From assembly GCA_019454045.1 (NCBI GenBank), contig SKCR01033467.1:124001-188000 (forward strand): a DNA stretch of 64,000 nucleotides, in the 5' to 3' direction. Below the pieces are notes generated by a model. That model had not been told where the DNA came from. It did not search any database and saw only the letters and a list, made by a program, of their open reading frames with translations. The position numbers were made by a program, and so were the translations under genes. Positions 24,949 to 35,631 of this stretch are shown here, one piece after another. Source of the DNA: Zanthoxylum bungeanum. Its lineage: Eukaryota; Streptophyta; Magnoliopsida; Sapindales; Rutaceae. The first letter of the stretch is position 1. Each line of letters begins with the position of its first letter.

Positions 24949-25159
24949 TTATCGAATCGGATCGATTATCAAATCGAATCCATTATCAGATTCATTATCA
25001 AATCAGATGCTCTATCGGATTCAGATATGTTATCAAATCAAATTTACATGATTCGTTAAGATATCAAATCAGATCAAATAAATCCGATTTGATTTGATAG
25101 TTATCGGATCAGATCCGATCCGATCTGATAAGTACTCAAAATCTGATCGAATCAAACAA
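24949..25159 (+). repeat. Direct repeat, left copy, inside MITE A
   Basis: Begins TTATCGAATCGGATCGATTA and ends AAACAA. It recurs at 26494-26669 with few changes apart from a block of about 35 bp present only here. It abuts the nested LTR fragment exactly. Confidence 0.7.
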
Positions 25160-25353
25160 TCCCCGCAGTGCGTTCTATTTCAGGATCAAATAATAGTCAA
25201 GTCTAACTTTTTGTCTCATTCACTACAAAGTATCTAATAAGATCAAACAGGAACACAGTGAATTTAAATAAAAAGGCTTAAAAAAAATAAACTTCTAAAT
25301 TAAAGCTAAGATTACTTGGTAGTAGTATTAATGTGAATTAAACAAACAAACAA

Positions 25354-25371
25354 TCCCCGGCAACGGCGCCA
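25354..25371 (-). promoter_or_regulatory. tRNA-Asp primer binding site
   Basis: Minus strand reads TGGCGCCGTTGCCGGGGA, complementary to the 3' end of plant tRNA-Asp. It starts 11 bp after the LTR end at 25383. This type is used by Athila-related gypsy elements. Confidence 0.75.
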
Positions 25372-25382
25372 AAAACTTGGTG

Positions 25383-26493
25383 TGATAATTTTATATCGTA
25401 ACGCAAGTGTACGGTGTCAAGTTTTAATAAAAATCAGTGAAAGAGTGTCGAACCCACAAGGATTGCGTTAACTCGCATTAAGTACTACAATTGATAATCT
25501 TAACTTTATTTAGACGATAAATAATAAAGATTTGTAATAAATAAATAAAATATAAAAATAATAAAATAGGAGGAACTAATACGATAGAGATTTTGGATCC
25601 TGATTTCACCTAGCTGTCACCTATGTATTTGTCATGTCAATTAATCTTTGTTCAGTTATATTGTTTATAAGTCAAGACTCCGAAATTATCCACTCCCTCT
25701 CTCGAGTGCCGAGTGAAAATATCATTAACTATAGACTTCGATATCTCTATAAAAATCCAATAGTTAACAACTCATTACGCTTTGTGATTCTTTTTTGACG
25801 ACTTCAAATGATTACAGATTCTCTCGAACTCTATAAAATCCTAGGCTATATTCTCTAGATCTATTCAAAATCCCCTCTATCGAGTGATAGATTCTAAACA
25901 TTCATCATCTTCAATTGTGGCCAACAATCAAGAAGCATTAAACTCAAAAGAATATAAATAAATAATAAAACTTCATCACAAAATTGATAAACAAAATGCA
26001 AGGTTCAAACATAGATTACATCATTCTCGAGAATTAAGGAGTTTAGTTCATGACAAAAGATAAAATCAATGATAAACAATTCATGAATCTAATGGAAATC
26101 ATTAGAGTTCTAAGGATGAAACTAGAAGATATAACCCGAATTGAATCTCTTCCTCCTCGGATGTCACAGCCTTTGTCTCCTCTTGTCGCTCTTCAATCCT
26201 CTCATTGGATCTCTAAAAATATGTATTTTGTGTTTTGTGATGTGTATTAGCCTCCCCTTGAGTGTTGGATGTAATGTTATATTTATAGTTGAGGCTGTGA
26301 GTCTTTGGGTGTCATTAGGATTATTAAAACCCTAAAAATTGAATCCTGTAACGTGTAGGTTTCCGGATCCATGTATTAATTCTCCTACAAATAAAACACA
26401 AAATAAACTATAAATGACATTTAAATATCTCGAAATATAACAAAACAGTAAGCTAAAAATACCGTAATAAGTGGGTATAAACCACACTTATCA
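25383..26493 (-). mobile_element. LTR (1111 bp) of a gypsy-type element, minus strand, with truncated leader
   Basis: Minus strand begins TGATAAGTGTGG and ends AAAATTATCA, so the LTR ends are the inverted repeat TGATAA/TTATCA. The primer binding site follows, and about 190 bp of leader (25353 down to 25160) remain before the element is cut. No coding domain. An Athila-like origin is inferred from the primer site and the ACGCAAGTGTACGG block near the LTR end. Confidence 0.65.
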
Positions 26494-26669
26494 TTATCGA
26501 ATCGGATCGATTATCAAATCGAATCCATTATCAGATTCATTATCAAATCAAATGCTCTATCGGATTCAGATATGTTATCAAATCAAATTTATCTGATTCG
26601 TTAAGATATCAAATCGGATCAGATCCGATCCAATCTGATAAGTACTCAAAATCCGATCGAACCAAACAA
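26494..26669 (+). repeat. Direct repeat, right copy, inside MITE A
   Basis: Second copy of 24949-25159. It starts at the base after the LTR end and lacks the block of about 35 bp present in the left copy. Confidence 0.7.
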
Positions 26670-26755
26670 AACAACTCTTATCGAATCGAATCGAATTCGG
26701 ATTCGATTCGATCCGATCAGATCCAAATCCGATAATGTCCACCCCTAAAAATGTG

Positions 26756-27021
26756 CATATGGAAATTGGTTGTGGGTATTCATTATTGCACAAGGATCGT
26801 CTGGGTTAATTTGATATGAACCCTTGATGTTTTGAACATATTATATTACCCCCTTTGACCACTAAAATGCCATTTCGTCACCAATCAGTAATGAACAGGA
26901 AAATGACCTATTCAGCCTAGGAGGTAGTTAAAATTTGGTATTGGCTTTGGTTATGAGATCGAGATTCAGTATTGAGCTGAAATCTCATTTATTTCTTAAT
27001 TATTAATTTAATATTTAATAT
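26756..27021. other. Intergenic DNA between MITE A and element X
   Basis: No feature seen. Ends in AATAT, the left target duplication of element X (27017-27021). Confidence 0.5.
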
Positions 27022-27843
27022 TGTTGATGGTGTTTTCAGGACCTATGTTATTTAAGGAGTACAGCAGGGGTAAAAAGGGTAATTACCTTCTTGGGCGAGA
27101 TCATTAAAGCCGACCCGGCCACTATACAGTAAGAGACCGAGCATTTGATGATAGGTGACCGACCACTTGAGATCGGATGACCGGGCATTATCAGATCGAC
27201 AACAACATTCTCAGTTCAAATGGCTATCATGACCGACCTCATGAAGACCGAGCACATGACGAGGCGTGCTCAGGAAGATAAAGCATCATATTCTTGCGGA
27301 AAAGGGATAAGTTGTCCTACTTTAATGGGGTAAAGTAATAAGTTAAATATCCTAATAGGATAAAGGAAGTAAATATAGTTTTGATTAGGAATCCTTATGG
27401 AAAAGGGAATAGTTTTGACTAGGAATCCTGATAGGAAAAGGAGACCATCTCCAAATTGGGAATTCTTGTACAAATAGGAATCTGATTTCTTCACCATTAT
27501 AAATAGGAGGGTAGAGTGAGTGTAGAAGGACAAGTTGAAGACATCTGAGAAATCATCACAAGAGTGAAAGATTCGAATTGTAAAGTTCCAATCTAAGAGC
27601 GAAAGAGAGGCCTGAGAAGTGTATTGGAGTAATAAAGAGCACCACCCTGTTCTTGTCCGTGGACGTAGGTCGGATCCAAAATCCACCGAACCACGTTAAA
27701 TCCCCTTGTTGATTGGTGTGTTTATCTGTTTTCTGCTAAATTTGTCTTTGGTCCCCCATAACCAAACAAATTCACTATTGAAGGAGGATTCCCTCGGAGG
27801 TGATATTCCCATATTACCCCGAGACCAAAATCAGCCGTCAACA
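27022..27843 (+). repeat. 5' LTR of element X
   Basis: Carries TATAAATAGG near 27498, the probable promoter TATA box. Near 27655-27700 is the CCGTGGACGTAGGT then CCGAACCACGTTAAAT block common in plant LTR U5 regions. Confidence 0.88.
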
Positions 27844-27845
27844 GT

Positions 27846-27863
27846 TGGCGCCGTCTGTGGGGA
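27846..27863 (+). promoter_or_regulatory. Primer binding site of element X
   Basis: TGGCGCCGTCTGTGGGGA starts 2 bp after the LTR. It resembles the tRNA-Asp-type site (14 of 18 bases) and is the form seen in many plant gypsy elements; the exact primer tRNA is not settled here. The same site is in element Y at 34096-34113. Confidence 0.8.
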
Positions 27864-27896
27864 ACTCTACGAAAAGCAACTCGCGTAATAAGAGAA

Positions 27897-29200
27897 ATGG
27901 CGGAAGGCGGAAACCAACAATCATCAGGGAGCTCGGCTGCAGACTGGATGGAAAAGATCGAGGAAAACCTTAGGAAGGAAAGGGAGGAAAACCAAACTCT
28001 ACTAAAAACCATAGTAGAACGGTTGGAAAGGATGGAAGGAGCACGCGACGGAAAATTCGAGGCCGGGACTAGCCAGCGAAGGAGTGAGATAGCGGAAGGA
28101 AAGAGAATTGTTGATACAAGCGAAGACGACAGACCTCAAAGGAGGGAACCCTACAGGGTGAGATCCGTGGTAGTACAAAGGGATTCCCAAACCGAGGACA
28201 CATGAGAGGAGGAAGATGACAAATCATCACCGGATCCCTCCTACGATAGCCCTCACAGTACCTGGAGGAGAGGAAAAAGACATACCGAAGAAGTGCGGGA
28301 CGACGCCGACCCTGAGAAGCGCCGCTCCCAAGATAGCAGAAAGAAAAGAAACCTCAGAGGGCGGCATGGAACCAGGGACAGCGGTATGAAATCTTGGTTA
28401 CGGGAGGAGCTAGTCAAATGGGGAGTATACCCCAACACAAACAGAGGGGATATCCAGGACGTCAAAGATGAGTCCCCCCTCACGGAGGAAATAAAATCGA
28501 GAAATTCCCGAAGAGATTTAACATGCCGACCATGACACGTACAAGGGCCATACCGACCCTAAGACCCACATTGAAGGTTTCGTCCTACTAATGGAGGTGC
28601 AAGGGGTAACAGAGGACGCCATCTGCAAAGTGTTCCCCTTAACTCTAGCCGGACCGGCCATTCTATGGTATAGAAGCCTAGCCCCAAGAAGCATCAGCAG
28701 CTTCGCACAACTGAAAAAGTCATTCATACGACACTTCAAGGGGGCTTGTGTCCCCAGAAAGACAATTGGAGAACTAAGACTTATGAAACAAGGAGACGAT
28801 GAACCTTTGAAAATATTTATTGAAAGATACCACAATATGGTACTCGAAGTCGGAGGGTACGAATCCCCCGAGGCCCTGGAAAGCTTGAAAGGAGCCTTGA
28901 AAGTCGGGAGGCTATGGACCCACCTAAGGATCCAGGACACCCCGGACTACGCAACCGCCCTAGAGGTGGCCCGAAAATTCGTTCTATTAGAAAACGAGGA
29001 GAAAATATCCCGAAGAGGGAACACCATCAGAGAAATGACCACAACGTAAGGGGACATGCCACAAATGGGTGCAGAGACCTGCGGGAGCAGGTGGAAGACT
29101 TGGTGAAAGAAGGCTATCTCAGTGTGTACATGGACCATTCGATTTTTGAGGTCGACCAAGTTGATAGCGGAAGTCATCCGGTCGAATGCGTGGAAAGCTG
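27897..29200 (+). pseudogene. Gag of element X, disrupted
   Basis: Starts MAEGGNQQSSGSS with a predicted coiled-coil-like stretch rich in Glu/Arg/Leu (residues about 15-45). An in-frame TGA lies near 28203. The retrotransposon gag domain (28591-29040, starting MEVQGVTEDAICKVFPLTL) is in another frame because of small deletions near 28505-28550. It contains the conserved AILWYRSLAPRSI, SFIRHFKG and LKIFIERYHN segments. About 300 bp present in Y between this domain and the C-terminal NVRGHATNGC knuckle-like segment are deleted here; the remnant ends near 29200. In a working element, gag forms the virus-like particle. This copy cannot make intact gag. Confidence 0.8.
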
Positions 29201-29368
29201 AGATGCAGAGAGGATGTATTGAGAAGAGCCTTGCTTGTAGTGACCCTTGTAGAGTTGCAAGAAAGGCAACAGATCCCAAAAAGGTGAGTAAAACCTCTTC
29301 TGACTTAGGTTGACATTTGATTATGCTTGTTTGTTATGGCTCACACAATGATTTTGATATTTGTTTTA

Positions 29369-29693
29369 CGGCTCGGGTCTGCTCTTGTGCCGCCGAGTCC
29401 GTTTTATTAATATATATTTTACGGCTCGGGTCTGTTCTTGTACCGCCGAGACCGATGTTTCTTTCCGGCTCAGGTCTGCTCTTGTACCGCCGAGACCGAT
29501 GTTTCTTTCCGGCTCAGGTCTGCTCTTGTGCCGCCGAGTCCGTTTTATTAATATATATTTTACGGCTCGGGTCTGCTCTTGTACCGCTGAGACCGATGTT
29601 TCTTTCCGGCTCAGGTCTGCTCTTGTACCGCCGAGACCGATGGCTCTTTCCGGCTCGGGCCTGCTCTTGTACCGCCGAGATTGATGTTTGTTA
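29369..29693 (+). repeat. Array of 44/53-bp hairpin units in X
   Basis: Seven units of CGGCTCGGGTCTGCTCTTGT + ACCGCCGAGACC type. CTCGG and CCGAG can pair around a 13-nt loop. The first and fourth units share a longer AT-rich tail and GTGCCGCCGAGTCC, so units 1-3 and 4-6 form a three-unit higher-order repeat. Confidence 0.85.
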
Positions 29694-29870
29694 CAGCTCG
29701 GGGTCGGGTTACGTCCCACCGAGTCATGCTTATTGGTCTGGGGACGGGACATTCCCCCAGAGCCAAGTACCTCTTTCAGCTCGGGGTCGGGTTGCGTCCT
29801 ACCGAGTCATGCTTATTGGCCTGGGGACGAAACATTCCCCCAGAGCCAAGTATCTCTCTTAGCTCGGGGT
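29694..29870 (+). repeat. Two 82-85-bp two-hairpin units in X
   Basis: Each unit has AGCTCGGGG...CCACCGAGT (hairpin 1) then TTGGYCTGGGG...CCCCCAGAGCCAA (hairpin 2). In the second unit hairpin 2 is fully paired except one bulged A. Confidence 0.8.
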
Positions 29871-29889
29871 CTTCAGGGGCATACTCGAT

Positions 29890-30340
29890 GCATAGGATCC
29901 GTGAGAAGCATAGCACAGGGAAGGATGATACCCCCGTGGCGATTGCTTACTCCAGTGTTACCGAACATAAGGAGGAACATGCCTTAATGTGTCGAACACT
30001 CTTTTGATCCTCACCTACCCGATGTAATGGATCCGTGGGAAAGCATAGCACGGGGGGTGATGACACCCCCGTGACGATTGCTAGCTCCAGTGATGCCGGA
30101 ACTAAAGGAGGAATATACCCTTAGTAGTCTGGACACTCTTTGATCCATTCATCATCCGGATCCGCGAGAGACACAGCACGGGGATGCGTTGTGCCCCTGT
30201 GGCGTGTGCCTACTCCAGCGTGGTAAGGAGGAGCCCTCATACAATACACAGGCTCCCCAGTGAACCGACGTGTAGAGGATGTGCCCTTACCATTCAAACG
30301 CTCTTCTGATCCGAATCCTGGTTCGCCGGGACACTGAATT
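29890..30340 (+). repeat. Three diverged 120-130-bp units with CACGGGG hairpin in X
   Basis: Units near 29895, 30028 and 30157 share GGATCCGYG, AGCATAGCACGGG, a loop, CCCCCGTGRCGATTGC, CTCCAGTG and a GAACACTCTTTTGATCC end. The hairpin CACGGGGG/CCCCCGTG is perfect in the second unit and nearly so in the others. Not found in Y or Z. Confidence 0.7.
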
Positions 30341-30574
30341 GAAAGATTCAGAATTGTGTTTTGGAGACCTCGGGCGGGACGCTGTTTTGAGGCATCCATG
30401 TTGTTGTTTATGCTTGCGAAATGTTTTTGTCTTGGGATAAGTGCTAAGTCACCCCCGCCTTTTTATTTTATTTTCCAGAATCTTGTTTTTGTTTTTCGCC
30501 GGTCCGGCAGAGGGACGCCCATGCCAGATTCGGTAGGGTTTCAAAGGTGGATACACTTCCCATCTGAATAAGTC

Positions 30575-30806
30575 CCAAGGATTAACCAGTGCTCGGGGCT
30601 GGATTCGTTCCGCCGAGGCCACTTGGTTAATCGGCTCGGGGCTGGATTCGTTCCGCCGAGGCCACTTGGTTAATCGGCTCGGGGCTGGATTCGTTCCGCC
30701 GATGCCACTTGATTATTCGGCTCGGGGCTGGATTTCGTTCCGCCGAGGTCACTTGTTTATTCGGCTCGGGGCTGGATTTCATTCCGCCGAGGACACTTGG
30801 TTATTC
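30575..30806 (+). repeat. Array of 43-bp units in X
   Basis: Five to six units of GGCTCGGGGCTGGATTCGTT + CCGCCGAGGCCACTTGGTTA type. The same unit follows the 44-bp array in Y (36206-36336) and Z. Confidence 0.85.
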
Positions 30807-31470
30807 AGCTCGGGGTCGGGTTACGTCCCTCCGAGCCAACTCCTTTGGTTTGGGGAGGTAACATTCCCCCAGAACCCAAGTCTTTCACTCAGCTCGGGGT
30901 CGGGTTACGTCCCACCGAGCCAGCTCATTTGGACTGGGGACGTAACATTCCCCCAGGTCCAAGTGCCTTTCTCAGCTCGGGGTCGGGGTACGTCCCACCG
31001 AGTCAGCCCTTCGGACTGGGGACGTAACATTCCCCCAGGTCCAAGTGTCTTTCTCAGCTCGGGGTCGGGGTACGTCCCACCGAGTCAGCCCTTCGGACTG
31101 GGGACGTAACATTCCCCCAGGTCCAAGTGCCTTTCTCAGCTCGGGGTCGGGGTACGTCCCACCGAGTCAGCCCTTCGGACTGGGGACGTAACATTCCCCC
31201 AGGTCCAAGTGCCTTTCTCAGCTCGGGGTCGGGGTACGTCCCACCGAGTCAGCCCTTCGGACTGGGGACGTAACATTCCCCCAGGTCCAAGTGCCTTTCT
31301 CAGCTCGGGGTCGGGGTACGTCCCACCGAGTCAGCCCTTCGGAATGGGGACGTAACATTCCCTCAGGTCCAAGTGTCGTTCTCAGCTCGGGGTCGGGTTG
31401 TGTCCCACCGAGTCAGTCCTTTGGACTGAGGACGAAAAATTCCCCTAGGTCCGAGCATCTCTCACAGATC
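30807..31470 (+). repeat. Array of eight 82-84-bp two-hairpin units in X
   Basis: Unit starts at 30807, 30891, 30974, 31056, 31138, 31220, 31302 and 31384. The 82-bp units from 30974 to 31383 are almost identical, pointing to recent amplification. Each holds CTCGG...CCGAG and TTGGACTGGGG...CCCCCAGGTCCAA. Confidence 0.88.
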
Positions 31471-31872
31471 GAGACGGGATCACATGCCACCGAGCACATC
31501 ATCGTTAGCTCAGAAGCAAAATTTTCTCCTCACAATCGAGATTGGATCAGTCATGGGTCAGGACCTCTAAATCTATGGTACAGATATTACAAGAGAGGAG
31601 TCATTTTTAGTTTGGACAACAAGAGGAATTTCATCTCCTGATGGAACGACCCAAGTAAGCAATTTGCTTTGAGGTGGAGAATCATTCTGAATAGGGTCAG
31701 CATCTCCAATAACCGAGGATATGAAGAGAGAAACAGAAGACTTAGTTGATGGAGAAGACAATTTCTCTGTGATTTTTGGAACGACCACCAGCTAGGCGAT
31801 CAGCACACCATCTTTTTTTTAGTTCCCGGCATCAACTCACAAACTCGTTGTTACCGAGAACTAGGGGACAGA

Positions 31873-32696
31873 TGTTGATAGTGTTTTCAGGACCTATGTT
31901 ATTTAAGGAGTACAGCAGGGGTAAAAAGGGTAATTACCTTCTTGGGCGAGATCATTAAAGCCGACCCGGCCACTATACAGTAAGAGACCGAGCATTTGAT
32001 GATAAGTGACCGACCACTTGAGATCGGATGACCGGGCATTATCAGATCGACAACAACATTCTCAGTTCAAATGGCTATCATGACCGACCTCATGAAGACC
32101 GAGCACATGACGAGGCGTGCTCAGGAAGATAAAGCATCATATTCTTGCGGAAAAGGGATAAGTTGTCCTACTTTAATGGGGTAAAGTAATAAGTTAAATA
32201 TCCTAATAGGATAAAGGAAGTAAATATAGTTTTGATTAGGAATCCTTATGGAAAAGGGAATAGTTTTGACTAGGAATCCTGATAGGAAAAGGAGACCATC
32301 TCCAAATTGGGAATTCTTGTACAAATAGGAATCTGATTTCTTCACCATTATAAATAGGAGGGTAGAGTGAGTGTAGAAGGACAAGTTGAAGACATCTGAG
32401 AAATCATCACAAGAGTGAAAGATTCGAATTGTAAAGTTCCAATCTGTAAGAGCGAAAGAGAGGCCTGAGAAGTGTATTGGAGTAATAAAGAGCACCACCC
32501 TGTTCTTGTCCGTGGACGTAGGTCGGATCCAAAATCCACCGAACCACGTTAAATCCCCTTGTTGATTGGTGTGTTTATCTGTTTTCTGCTAAATTTGCCT
32601 TTGGTCCCCCATAACCAAACAAATTCACTATTGAAGGAGGATTCCCTCGGAGGTGATATTCCCATATTACCCCGAGACCAAAATCAGCCGTCAACA
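31873..32696 (+). repeat. 3' LTR of element X
   Basis: Near-identical to 27022-27843. Preceded by CTAGGGGACAGA purine tract. The right target duplication AATAT follows at 32697-32701. Confidence 0.88.
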
Positions 32697-32701
32697 AATA
32701 T

Positions 32702-33018
32702 GAACTTAATTTGGTACCAAATCCTAATTCTTAATTATATATAAAGACGTCGGTATAACTTCAGCTCAACATCAAATCATGATTGTTGATTGTGACACAA
32801 ATCCATTGATTACAAAGTCGTCAGAATCCTAAATGGAGTAGAACGTGCTATTGTTTTTTACATTTATGTACAGCTTGCGTACGGATTCCTGGAGATAACA
32901 ACATAGACCACTTTGAAAATCATCAACAGGAATTTAAAACTTGGAATGATTTAAATAAATTACAAGTTAATATAATTTCAAGGTTCTAATCTCATTAGAT
33001 GTGTTTCCTTGAGGTCAT
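32702..33018. other. Intergenic DNA between X and Y
   Basis: AT-rich, no feature recognised. Confidence 0.45.
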
Positions 33019-33155
33019 GCCCCTGGTGTAAAAAGCCAGCTATTTATCCTGATTTGTGTTGGGAAACTTCTGAGGGCATGGAGCACAAGTCTTGGGGATC
33101 AGTCGAGGTGCGCGTAAGCTGGTACAAACACCCCGATTATAAAAAAAAAAAAAGT
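33019..33155 (+). mobile_element. SINE-like 3' part (second family)
   Basis: The block GGATCAGTCGAGGTGCGCGT then AAGCTGGTACAAACACC, followed by a poly-A run (33139-33151), is the typical 3' end of a widespread angiosperm SINE type. The tRNA-like 5' part is not clear. Distinct from family S. Confidence 0.5.
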
Positions 33156-33425
33156 TGTCTTTGGAATTAGTAAATTTCCATAGGTAATCCTTAGGTTTTT
33201 TTTAAGTCTATAATTTTGATCATTCTCATTATCCTTCTCTTTGCATACATAACTTTACAATTCTCTTGATCTTCATCAACAGAAACTTAAATAATCATCC
33301 GACTTGAACTCATACTTGGTGCTTGTACATATATGGGACTAATGAATTCTTCATAAATCTGAAACTTGAACTTCCAAAAAAAAAAAACTTTGGAGTCTCT
33401 TCTTCTTCTTCTTCATTATTCTCAG

Positions 33426-34093
33426 TGTTGATGAGGTTTTTTAAGCACTATGTTATTTAAGGAGTACGGCAGGGGTAAAAAGGGTAATTCCCTTCTCAGT
33501 CGAGATCATTAAAATACCGACCCGACCACATGAGTTTTCCTCATGAAGACCGGGAATATGGCGGGATATGCTCCAGAAGATAAGTTATCCTACTTTCATG
33601 GGGAAAACTGATGAGTCAGTGTCCAAATAGGATAAAAGAAGTGAATGTAGTTTTAATTAGGAATCCTTAAGGGAAAAGAGAATAATTTTGACTAGGAATC
33701 CTTATGGGAAAAAAGAAATTGTTTCAACTAGGAAATTCTTGTACAAATAGGAATATGATTTCTTCACCATTATAAATAGGAGGGTATAGTGAGTGTAGAA
33801 GGAGGCAGAATCATTAGGAACATCAGAATCATCAAGCTCTGACTTGTAAACACAAAAAAGATTTGAGAATCGTGTTTGAGTAATAAAAGTATCATCATGT
33901 TTGTGCCCGTGGAGGTAGGTTGGATCTGATCCGCCGAACCACGTTAAATTTTTTTTGTTGATTGGCGTATTTATCTGTCTTCTGCTAAATTTGCTTTTGG
34001 TCCCCCATAACCAAACAAATTCACTATTGAGGGAGGATTATCTCGGGAGTAATATTCCCATATTGCCCCTGAGACCAAAATCAGCCGTCAACA
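33426..34093 (+). repeat. 5' LTR of element Y
   Basis: TGTTGATGAGG to CCGTCAACA. TATAAATAGG near 33771 is the probable TATA box. The primer site begins at 34096. Confidence 0.88.
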
Positions 34094-34145
34094 GTTGGCG
34101 CCGTCTGTGGGGAACTGAACAAGAAGCAGCTCGCGTAGTAAGACG

Positions 34146-35631
34146 ATGGCAGAATGTGGAAACCACCAATCATCAGGGAGCTCGGCTACAGATTGGATGG
34201 AGAAGATCGAGGAGAACCTAAGGAAAGAAAGGGAGGAAAACCAAACTCTACTAAAAACCATAGTAGACCGATTAGAAAAGATAGAAGGAGCACACAACGG
34301 AAAAATTCGAGACCGGGACTAGCCGACGAAGGAACGAAACAGCAAAAGGAAAAAGAATTGTTGATACAAGTGAGGACGACAGACCCCAGAAGAGGGGCCC
34401 CTACAGGGTAAGATCTGTGGTGGTGCAGAGAGATTCCCAGACCGAGGACATGTGGGAGGAAGATGATGACAAATCGTCACCAGACTCCTCCTATGATGGC
34501 CCTCACGATACCCGGAGAAGAGGGAAAGAATATGACGAAAAAGTACGAGAAGATACCAAGCCTGAGAAGCACCACGCCCAAGACAACAGAAAGAGAGGAA
34601 ACCGTAGGAGGCAGCATGGAACCAAAGACAGCAGCATGAAATCTTGGTTACGGGAGGAGCTAGCCAAATGGGGAGTATGCCCCAAAACTGATACAACAGA
34701 TGCTCAGGACGACGAGGTTGAATTTCCCTTCATAGAAGAAATAAGGTCGGCAAAATTCCCAAGACGTTTCAACATATCATCCATGACGCCCTACAAAGGC
34801 CATTCAGATCCAAAGTCCCATATTGAAAGTTTTGTCCTATTAATGGAGGTCCAAGGAGTAGTAGGGGATGCCGTTTGCAAAGTTTTCCCCATAACCTTGG
34901 GAGGATCTGCCATTCTGTGGTTCAGAAGTCTAGCCCCAGGGAGCATCGGAAGCTTCGCGCAACTCAGGAAGTCATTTGTTCAGCACTTCAAAGGGGCATG
35001 CGCCCCGAAGAAAATAGTGGGAGAATTGAGACTGATGAAGCAGGGAGATGATGAGCCCCTGAGGAATTTTATTGAAAGGTACCATAATTTGGTGCTCGAG
35101 GTCGGAGCGTACGAGTCATCGGAAGCGCTAGAAAGTCTCAATGGAGGTCTGAAGGTCGGGAAATTGTGGACTCACCTGAGGATTCAAGACGTATCGGATT
35201 ATGCCACTGCCTTGGAGTTGGCCAGGAAGTTTATCTTAATAGAGGAGGAGAAAAAGATTGTCTGGGGAGTAGACACCCGAAAGGCTAAGATACTCAGGTC
35301 AAACAATCAGTGGGATTCGATCAGAAATTTGAGGAGACCGGTCCCGAAGCAGAAGAAACTCAGACCGACATATCCGAGTAGTGATGTTCAAGAGATAAAG
35401 TCATATGTCCAAGTCAACCGTGTCGCGGGGAGAACAGTATACACCCCCCTGAACAAACCTATGGCCCAGATAGTTCGGGAAATCCAAGATAAAGGTCTGT
35501 TGGCCGAGCCTAATTTGAAGAGGTTCCCGATTGATGAGGGAAATAATAGGGCTTACTGTATCTACCATAACGTAAGGGGACATGCCCGAATAGGTGCAGA
35601 GACCTGCGGGAGCAAGTGGAAGACTTGGTGA
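34146..35631 (+). pseudogene. Gag of element Y, frameshifted but nearly complete
   Basis: The ATG at 34146 matches the gag start of X, but one extra A near 34302 shifts the frame. From 34417 a 404-codon frame runs to 35631. It includes an acidic/basic charged linker, the gag core (AILWFRSLAPGSIGSFAQL near 34910-34970, then FVQHFKGACAPKK and NFIERYHNLVLEVG), and a C-terminal YCIYHNVRGHA segment resembling the His/Cys end of this gag type. A one-base deletion near 35590 relative to X removes the final Cys-containing part. Full-length gag is therefore not encoded, although it is better preserved than in X. The role would be particle formation and RNA packaging. Confidence 0.8.

Larger units (their letters stand above)
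24590..26747. mobile_element. hAT-like MITE A, GGATC-rich, with nested LTR fragment
   Basis: Starts TAGGACTGGGCAT and ends ATGTCCACCCCTA, inverted terminal repeats agreeing at 10 of 13 positions. It is flanked by a perfect 8-bp duplication AAAATGTG (24582-24589 and 26748-26755). Its own interior is a degenerate run of GGATC/GATCC, TCGGAT and TTATCAAAT motifs without coding capacity. A 1.33-kb minus-strand LTR fragment (25160-26493) lies inside it. An 8-bp duplication plus these termini indicate the hAT superfamily; it would need an external transposase. Confidence 0.75.
27022..32696 (+). mobile_element. Non-autonomous gag-only LTR retrotransposon X with 3' hairpin arrays
   Basis: 5675 bp with LTRs of 822 bp (27022-27843) and 824 bp (31873-32696), starting TGTTGAT and ending CCGTCAACA. 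A perfect 5-bp duplication AATAT flanks it (27017-27021, 32697-32701). Inside are a primer binding site, a broken gag, four tandem arrays and a purine tract, GAACTAGGGGACAGA, before the 3' LTR. No protease, reverse transcriptase, RNase H or integrase was seen. By eye the LTRs differ at about three positions plus a 2-bp indel, so the insertion is young. Tandem repeats in the 3' untranslated region and this primer site suggest the Tat group of Ty3/gypsy; this is inference. Confidence 0.88.

Noticed and set aside
30807..31470. Regular repeats and spacers suggesting a CRISPR array
   Set aside because: Whole 82-bp units repeat in tandem with no unique spacers. The sequence is eukaryotic and lies inside an LTR element.
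29317..31641. Long open frames running through the hairpin arrays of X (for example 29317-29862, 30666-31109) and Y (35842-36558)
   Set aside because: They arise because the repeat unit lacks stops in some frames. The residues repeat with the DNA units, several frames are open at once, and no start context or known domain supports translation.
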